Source: Niveispirillum sp.
GTDB lineage: Bacteria; Pseudomonadota; Alphaproteobacteria; Azospirillales; Azospirillaceae
Reading direction: 5' to 3'
Length of the DNA: 6,741 nucleotides
Assembly (NCBI GenBank): GCA_016463045.1
Contig: JAEMSB010000265.1
Coordinates: 1-6,741 of the forward strand
The position numbers and the translations under genes are program-made. The stretch's first letter is position 1. Each line of letters begins with the position of its first letter. Of this stretch, positions 1-4,255 are shown piece by piece. The notes beneath the pieces were generated by a model, which did no database searches, had not been told where the DNA came from, and was given only the letters and a program-made list of their open reading frames with translations.

Positions 1-285
1 ACCCTGGCCGCGCCCCCGCCCGAACGCGGCTTCATGGCGCCCAACCTGCCGGGGGATGTGCTGATGGAACGGATGTTCGGCTGGCTGGATTACACACCGT
101 TGCAGAACCTGTCGGGTACGCCCGCGATCTCTCTGCCCCTATCCTGGACAGCGCAGGGATTGCCCATCGGCGTCATGTTCGCCGCTGACCGGGGGCAGGA
201 GGCGCCGTTGCTGGCGCTAGCCTTTGAATTGGAACATGCACAGCCATGGGCCGGGCGTTGGCCCGAAACGGCCTTGAACAGGTAA
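1..285 (+). CDS. Amidase-signature family hydrolase, C-terminal fragment
   Basis: The reading frame is open from base 1 and ends at TAA 283-285, so only the last 94 codons of a longer gene are present. The visible part matches the C-terminal end of amidase-signature (AS) enzymes: a stretch LSGTPAISLPLSW followed by GLPIGVMFAADRGQEAPLLALAFELE and a closing PWAGRWP, which corresponds to the family pattern 'TGQPAIS.PL...dGLPiGvq...g.E..Ll.LA..LE...PW..R.P'. AS enzymes hydrolyse amide bonds with a Ser-cisSer-Lys triad; that triad and the glycine/serine-rich signature lie upstream of the window, so activity and substrate cannot be judged. The wording around this block recalls the 6-aminohexanoate-cyclic-dimer hydrolase (NylA-like) branch, but that is an impression, not proof. 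An ATG at 34 is internal to the gene and is not the start. The next gene begins 7 nt after the stop, suggesting co-transcription. Confidence 0.85.
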   Translation, partial: TLAAPPPERGFMAPNLPGDVLMERMFGWLDYTPLQNLSGTPAISLPLSWTAQGLPIGVMFAADRGQEAPLLALAFELEHAQPWAGRWPETALNR

Positions 286-292
286 GCAGGAC

Positions 293-883
293 ATGTTTGA
301 GCAATACGCCGCCGATGATCTGCGGGACCTGATCGCGCAGTTTCCCCTTGCCTGGGTGACCAGCACCGATGGGGAAGAGGCGAGCCTGTTACCCCTGGTG
401 GGCCGGTTCGGTGCGGCGGGTGAACTGACTGAACTTATCGGCCATCTGACGCTTGCCAATCCGCTGCGCGCGGCGCTGATCCGCGATCCGGGCGCCCTGA
501 TCCTGTTCAAGGGGCCGGATGCCTATATCTCGCCATCGCATGCGGGGCGGCGGGATTGGGGCCCGACCTGGAACTACGCGCAGGCGCGGGTCTGGGCGGA
601 GATCGCCTTTGATCCGGACCTGACCGGTCCCTCCCTGGAGCTGCTTGCCGACAGGCTGGAACATTTCCGGGAACATCCCTGGCACCCGGCGGAACTGGGT
701 GCGCGCTATCAGCAACTGGCACGTCACATCATCGGTTTTCGCGCCCGCGTCACCCGCGTGAAGGCGAAGTTCAAGCTGGGTCAGGATGAACGGCCGGAAA
801 CCCTGCATCATATCCTGGACAGCCATTCCGATCCTGCCCTTCTGGAATGGATGCGGCGCTTCAATCCGGGACGGCTGCCCTAA
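293..883 (+). CDS. PaiB-family FMN-binding protein (FMN_bind_2)
   Basis: A 196-residue protein of the PaiB/FMN_bind_2 family (Pfam PF04299), slightly shorter than the roughly 205-210 residues usual for it. Family hallmarks in order are: N-terminal MFEQYAADDLRDLI; the strand PLAWVTSTDG (18-27); GHLTLANP (50-57); LILFKGPDAYISPS (69-82); PTWNY (91-95), normally part of the flavin site; a PW near 129-130; and the C-terminal VKAKFKLGQD (156-165), matching the usual 'GK.KLSQN'. The fold is a flavin-reductase-like split barrel that binds FMN. The name comes from Bacillus subtilis PaiB, reported as a negative regulator of sporulation and protease genes, but there is no helix-turn-helix here and an enzymatic role is at least as likely. 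Two motifs deviate: the usual HLPLL reads LLPLV (32-36) and KLSQN reads KLGQD (161-165). It follows the amidase by 7 nt with only a weak ribosome binding site, so translation may be coupled. Its stop overlaps that of the opposing repressor gene. Confidence 0.88.
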   Translation: MFEQYAADDLRDLIAQFPLAWVTSTDGEEASLLPLVGRFGAAGELTELIGHLTLANPLRAALIRDPGALILFKGPDAYISPSHAGRRDWGPTWNYAQARVWAEIAFDPDLTGPSLELLADRLEHFREHPWHPAELGARYQQLARHIIGFRARVTRVKAKFKLGQDERPETLHHILDSHSDPALLEWMRRFNPGRLP

Positions 884-1887
884 CCGCGTGGTGCGGGGCC
901 GGAGGATTCGCCCGGCACCAGGGTCAGGGTCCGGTGCAGTTCGGTTTGCGTTGGCATGTCCTCAATCATGTTGATCAGCCAGGCGGTGGCCAGTTGCGCC
1001 ATCTCCCCCAATGGCCGGTGGACCGTGGTCAGGGCCGGCGTCAGCATCTGGGCCAGGACGCTGCCGTCAAAGCCCACGACGGACAGGTCTTGGGGTACCG
1101 CGATCCCGCGCGCGGCGGCGGCCTTCAACACACCGGCGGCCATGATGTCGTTGGCGGCGAAAATGGCGGTGGGCATTGGGTCCAGCGTCAACAGCCGTTC
1201 GGCGGCGGCCACGCCCGATGCAAAACCGTAATCGCCTTCCACCTCGCCGATCAGGCCGCACCCGGCCTCCATCAAGGCCGCCACGAAGCCGGCACGCCGC
1301 TCCTGCGCTGACCGCGCCGATGACGGGCCGGATACCAGCGCGATGCGGCGATGGCCCAGCCCCACTAGATGGCGTGCTACATCGGCGGCACCGGCCCGTT
1401 CGTTGGAGACAAGGAAGCCGGCGAAACCGGTTAGCGGGGTGGGCGACAGGGCGATGGCGGGCACGTCCGCTGCTGCCAGCGCCTCTGGCAGGCCGGCCAC
1501 CGTGGAGACGGGCGACAGCACAACGACCCCGTCGACCCGCGACCGTCCCACGAAATCCAGCACATTTTCGACCGGCCCCTGATGGCCGGCGGGTGCCGGG
1601 TGGATCACGATCTCATATCCGCGCCGCGTCGCCTCATGCACCATGCCGCGCTGTACCGCGTCCAGAACCAGGGCGTTCTGGTCATTATGGACCATGCCAA
1701 TCAGGAAGGAACGGCCCGTCGCTAGACCGCGCGCCCGCGCGCTGGGACGGAAGCCCAGGGCGGCAATCGCCTCTTCCACCCGCTCACGCGTCAGGGCATT
1801 GACCTTGGTGGACCGGTTCAGCACGCGGGACACGGTGCGGATGGAAACACCCGCCCGTTCAGCAACGTCGTTGATCGTTATATCCAC
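880..1887 (-). CDS. LacI/GalR-family transcriptional repressor
   Basis: A 335-residue LacI-family regulator of normal length. The N-terminal helix-turn-helix is TINDVAERAGVSIRTVSRVL (residues 4-23), followed by the linker to the hinge helix SARARGLATGRS (49-60), whose Leu55 occupies the usual minor-groove lever position. The rest is a periplasmic-binding-protein-like sensor domain: FLIGMVHND (61-69), VDGVVVLSP (118-126), VARHLVGLGHRRIALVSGP (170-188), the AIFAANDIMAAGVL block (241-254) and LSVVGFDGS (268-276), ending with LTTVHRPLGEMA. The ligand cannot be read from the sequence; most relatives bind sugars or nucleosides. The start is GTG (complement of 1885-1887). No ATG lies in frame before an upstream stop, and family alignment puts the start here. 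It is divergent from the oxidoreductase at 2081 and convergent with the PaiB gene, so its nearest plausible targets are itself and the oxidoreductase. Confidence 0.93.
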   Translation of the reverse strand: MDITINDVAERAGVSIRTVSRVLNRSTKVNALTRERVEEAIAALGFRPSARARGLATGRSFLIGMVHNDQNALVLDAVQRGMVHEATRRGYEIVIHPAPAGHQGPVENVLDFVGRSRVDGVVVLSPVSTVAGLPEALAAADVPAIALSPTPLTGFAGFLVSNERAGAADVARHLVGLGHRRIALVSGPSSARSAQERRAGFVAALMEAGCGLIGEVEGDYGFASGVAAAERLLTLDPMPTAIFAANDIMAAGVLKAAAARGIAVPQDLSVVGFDGSVLAQMLTPALTTVHRPLGEMAQLATAWLINMIEDMPTQTELHRTLTLVPGESSGPAPRG

Positions 1888-1955
1888 AATGACGCGTTCC
1901 GCCGCTGGCTGGGGTGAATGATATTATCCTACTTATCAAACCATGTCCGCTTGGC

Positions 1956-1963
1956 AAGCGCTT
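1956..1963. promoter_or_regulatory. Candidate LacI-family operator core
   Basis: AAGCGCTT is a perfect 8-bp palindrome centred on CG, the symmetry typical of LacI/GalR operators, where the hinge helices kink a central CG step. The palindrome does not extend to the next two bases on each side, although 1953 and 1966 pair again. It lies 69-76 bp upstream of the repressor's GTG and in the region shared with the divergent oxidoreductase. An AT-rich tract (1919-1945) lies between it and the repressor gene and probably holds the leftward promoter, but I could not pick a clean -35/-10 pair. Autoregulation is an inference; an 8-bp palindrome can also arise by chance. Confidence 0.4.
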
Positions 1964-1973
1964 CGCACCCCCC

Positions 1974-2002
1974 TCGTCACGCCCGACCGCTGTCCCTATA
2001 TG
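1974..2002 (+). promoter_or_regulatory. Possible sigma-70-like promoter for the oxidoreductase
   Basis: TCGTCA (1974-1979) and TATATG (1997-2002) are separated by 17 bp; each matches four of six consensus bases. This would start transcription near 2009, giving a leader of about 70 nt before the TTG start at 2081. It begins 11 bp beyond the candidate LacI-type operator. The match is modest and the assignment tentative. Confidence 0.28.
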
Positions 2003-2012
2003 GATTTGCGAG

Positions 2013-2029
2013 GCTGCCCGAAGGGCGGC
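2013..2029 (+). other. Short GC-rich hairpin in the oxidoreductase leader
   Basis: GCTGCCC pairs with GGGCGGC around a GAA loop, giving seven base pairs including one T-G wobble. No T-run follows on either strand, so it does not look like a standard intrinsic terminator. It sits in the likely leader of the oxidoreductase transcript, about 50 nt before its start codon. Hairpins of this size are common by chance in DNA this GC-rich. Confidence 0.3.
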
Positions 2030-2069
2030 GATGGTTGATCGCTGACGGGCCATGCGGATACGCGGCCCC

Positions 2070-2073
2070 GGAG
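2070..2073 (+). promoter_or_regulatory. Ribosome binding site that supports a TTG start
   Basis: GGAG ends 7 nt before the TTG at 2081, an ideal distance. The nearby ATG at 2076 is in another frame and would be only 2 nt from this motif, so the site favours TTG. Confidence 0.6.
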
Positions 2074-2080
2074 ACATGGT

Positions 2081-3061
2081 TTGGTTGATTTTTCGATTCT
2101 GGAACTGGGCCGGGTGCGTGAGGGCGGCAGCCGCCGTGACGCGATGGATGAGGCCCGGACCCTGGGGCAGCATGCCGAACAACAGGGTTACAAGCGCCTG
2201 TGGGTGGCCGAACATCACAATATGCCGACGGTGACCACGGCGGCGACCTCCCTGGTCATCGCCCATATCGCGGCGGGCACCCGGCATATCCGGGTGGGGG
2301 CGGGGGGCATCATGCTGCTCAACCATTCCCCCTATGTGATTGCCGAACAGTTCGGCACGCTGGCGACGCTGTTTCCGGGCCGCATCGACCTTGGCCTGGG
2401 CCGCGCGCCGGGGACGGATCAATATACCTTGCGCGCATTGCGTCGTGACCCGGCCAGTGCCGAAAATTTCCCTCGCGACGTGCTGGAGCTGCAGGCCTAT
2501 CTGGCACCCGCCACGCCGGGACAGCCGATTGAGGCGGTGCCGGGGTCCGGCACTGAAGTGCCACTGTGGATCCTGGGCTCAAGCCTGTTCGGGGCCCAGC
2601 TGGCCGCCGAACTGGGCCTGCCCTTTGGTTTCGCCTCCCATTTTGCCCCTGGCTCTCTGGATCAGGCCCTGGCCATCTATCGCGACCGTTTCCGGCCATC
2701 GGCGCAGCAGCAGCGGCCCCATGCACTGGTCGGCGTCAATATCATCGCAGCAGAAAGCGACGAGGAAGCCCGTTTCCTCGCCACCTCTCAGCAAATGTCT
2801 TTCACGCACATGGTCCGGGGTATGCGCCGCCTGACCCAGCCGCCCATCGCCGATATCGAGACCTACTGGTCCCCGCGTGAGAAGCTGCATGTCCAGCAGA
2901 TGCTGGCCTGTTCCATCATCGGAGGGCCGGAGACCGTGCGCCGGGGCGTCGATGCGCTGCTGGAACGGACCGGGGCGGATGAGCTGATGATCGTGTCGGA
3001 TATGTTCGATTTCGGCAAAAGGCTGCGCTCGTTCGAGATCATTGCGGACCTGATGCGCTGA
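2081..3061 (+). CDS. LLM-class flavin-dependent oxidoreductase (luciferase-like, group 1, YhbW type)
   Basis: A 326-residue luciferase-like monooxygenase-family protein, close to the length of E. coli YhbW. Characteristic blocks are: the first strand FSILELGRVREGGS (4-17); GYKRLWVAEHHNMP (36-49); VGAGGIMLLNHSPYVIAEQFGTL (72-94); FPGRIDLGLGRAPGTD (98-113); a strand LWILGSSLFGAQLAAELGLPF (162-182); and ASHFAP (185-190). Members form a TIM barrel and use reduced flavin, often with oxygen; the physiological substrate of this subgroup is generally unknown. It acts in the cytoplasm, with no signal peptide or membrane segment. The start is taken as TTG because the in-frame stop at 2036-2038 is followed by no ATG, GGAG lies 7 nt upstream, and family proteins begin a few residues before this strand. 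It is transcribed away from the LacI-type repressor and may be regulated by it; no flavin reductase partner is adjacent. Confidence 0.92.
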   Translation: MVDFSILELGRVREGGSRRDAMDEARTLGQHAEQQGYKRLWVAEHHNMPTVTTAATSLVIAHIAAGTRHIRVGAGGIMLLNHSPYVIAEQFGTLATLFPGRIDLGLGRAPGTDQYTLRALRRDPASAENFPRDVLELQAYLAPATPGQPIEAVPGSGTEVPLWILGSSLFGAQLAAELGLPFGFASHFAPGSLDQALAIYRDRFRPSAQQQRPHALVGVNIIAAESDEEARFLATSQQMSFTHMVRGMRRLTQPPIADIETYWSPREKLHVQQMLACSIIGGPETVRRGVDALLERTGADELMIVSDMFDFGKRLRSFEIIADLMR

Positions 3062-3116
3062 CACCGGTTGCTGTCTTACGACCTATCCGAAAAGACGACT
3101 GGTCAGCGCCTCACTG

Positions 3117-3144
3117 TTCACCGACAAAATGATCCGCATATCAT
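3117..3144 (+). promoter_or_regulatory. Candidate sigma-70-like promoter for the diguanylate cyclase
   Basis: TTCACC (3117-3122) and TATCAT (3139-3144) are separated by 16 bp; the second box matches five of six consensus bases and the first four of six. It is the best promoter-like pair in the 109-bp gap after the oxidoreductase and would leave a leader of about 20-26 nt. I see no clear intrinsic terminator for the oxidoreductase in this gap, so read-through is also possible. Confidence 0.42.
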
Positions 3145-3165
3145 AGTGTGATTTTCAGAACGTTT

Positions 3166-3169
3166 GAGG
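3166..3169 (+). promoter_or_regulatory. Ribosome binding site bearing on the diguanylate cyclase start
   Basis: GAGG (extended TTGAGGG) is 1 nt from the ATG at 3171, too close for normal initiation, but 7 nt from the in-frame TTG at 3177. It therefore argues that translation begins at TTG, two codons downstream. Confidence 0.5.
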
Positions 3170-3170
3170 G

Positions 3171-4175
3171 ATGCCGTTGCAAACCGACCTCCTTGGCAAA
3201 GTGTCAGAAACGCTGGGTTCCGCCCGCACCGTGGAACAGCTGACCCGGCCCCTGCTGGAACTGCTGGAACTGGTGACGGGTCTGGAAAGCACCTATCTGA
3301 CCCATATCGATACCGGCGCCGGGATGCAGACCGTCCTCTTTTCCCGCAACAGCCGGACGATGCAGATACAAGAGGGCCTGTCCGTGCCCTGGGATGACAC
3401 GCTGTGCAAGCGCGCGCTGGAGGAAGGGCGGTCCTATACGGAGGATGTCGCCGCCTGCTGGGGCGATTCCGACGCGGCCAGGGCGCTGGGCATCCAGACA
3501 TACGCCAGCACACCCGTCTATATGGGCAGCGAACACCTATATGGCACGCTCTGCGCCGCCAGCAGTGACCGCCAGCCCCTGACCCCTCAAGGCAAGCAGG
3601 CCTTGTCGCTTTTCTCCACCCTGATCGGGCAGCAGCTGGAACGCGAACGCCTGCTGGCGGATTTGCAGAAGGCCAATGCGGCGTTGGAGACGGAGTCTGC
3701 TACCGATGCCCTGACAGGGCTGCCCAATCGCCGCTGCACCCTGGCGGAGCTGGAGCGGCTGTTCGCGCTGGGCCGGCGGACAGGGCAGCGGGTGTTGGTC
3801 GTCTTCATCGACCTGGACGGGTTCAAAAAGATCAATGACACCCATGGCCATGATGCGGGCGATGTCTTCCTAGTGGAGGTTGGGTGCCGTCTGTCCAAGG
3901 GGCTGCGCGCGGGTGACATGCTGGGCCGGCTGGGCGGTGACGAATTTGTCGTCATCGGGCTGACGGCACCCAGCGATGGCGAAAATGACGAGGCACCGCG
4001 TCGCCGTCTGGCCCCGCTGGTTCAGGGACGCTACGATCTGGGTAAGGTGGTGATCGACTATCCCGGTGCCAGCTTTGGTGTTGTCCATGCCGACCCGCAC
4101 CGGTCCAACCCGGACGAGGCGCTGCGGGAGGCGGATGCGCGCATGTATGAGAATAAGCGCAGCCGCCGCTCATAA
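3171..4175 (+). CDS. dgcP: GAF-GGDEF diguanylate cyclase, DgcP (YeaP)-like
   Basis: A soluble two-domain diguanylate cyclase that makes c-di-GMP from two GTP. The GAF-type sensor covers about residues 5-155 and includes LLELLELVTGLESTYLT (28-44), VPWDDTLCKRA (72-82), WGDSDAARALGI (97-108) and YGTLCAASS (124-132). This order and wording closely resemble E. coli DgcP (YeaP), which also has similar length. A short helical linker (about 152-176) leads to the GGDEF domain, opened by TDALTGLPNRR (178-188). Metal and GTP residues are present: Asp214 in FIDLDGFKKIND, Asn222 and Asp231. The signature GGDEF is at 255-259, and an RxxD inhibitory site (R246, D249) lies exactly five residues before it, so product inhibition is expected. 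The usual ASIGV strand reads ASFGV (300-304), and the end is ADARMYENK. No membrane segment is seen. The ATG at 3171 is given as start, but TTG at 3177 fits the ribosome binding site and the DgcP N-terminus better. Confidence 0.93.
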   Translation: MPLQTDLLGKVSETLGSARTVEQLTRPLLELLELVTGLESTYLTHIDTGAGMQTVLFSRNSRTMQIQEGLSVPWDDTLCKRALEEGRSYTEDVAACWGDSDAARALGIQTYASTPVYMGSEHLYGTLCAASSDRQPLTPQGKQALSLFSTLIGQQLERERLLADLQKANAALETESATDALTGLPNRRCTLAELERLFALGRRTGQRVLVVFIDLDGFKKINDTHGHDAGDVFLVEVGCRLSKGLRAGDMLGRLGGDEFVVIGLTAPSDGENDEAPRRRLAPLVQGRYDLGKVVIDYPGASFGVVHADPHRSNPDEALREADARMYENKRSRRS

Positions 4176-4244
4176 GTGATAGGCCTGCCCCTGACCGTTG
4201 TATTGCCATAAAGCTGTTGGCACTCTCCTTTCCGGACGTTTCGG

Positions 4245-4249
4245 GGAGG
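4245..4249 (+). promoter_or_regulatory. Strong ribosome binding site of the macroglobulin gene
   Basis: GGAGG, inside a longer purine run (4243-4256), lies 6 nt before the ATG at 4256. It fixes the start of the large downstream gene. The 80 bp between the cyclase stop and this start hold no convincing promoter or terminator, so the gene may be partly transcribed from upstream. Confidence 0.65.
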
Positions 4250-4255
4250 GGGAAA

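Noticed and set aside
2052..2234. A plus-strand frame with ATG starts at 2052 and 2076 that could be a leader peptide or the true oxidoreductase start
   Set aside because: The frame runs inside the oxidoreductase out of phase, the product resembles nothing, and the ribosome binding site spacing fits TTG 2081 instead.
1859..2422. A 187-codon minus-strand open frame crossing the divergent intergenic region
   Set aside because: It covers the 5' ends of both the repressor and the oxidoreductase and has no recognisable motif; a chance frame.
3062..3116. Possible terminator after the oxidoreductase
   Set aside because: Only short imperfect pairings were found and no T-run follows, so an intrinsic terminator cannot be supported.
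4191..4212. Possible promoter before the macroglobulin gene
   Set aside because: CTGACC and CATAAA are only 10 bp apart, and no other pairing of boxes has acceptable spacing.
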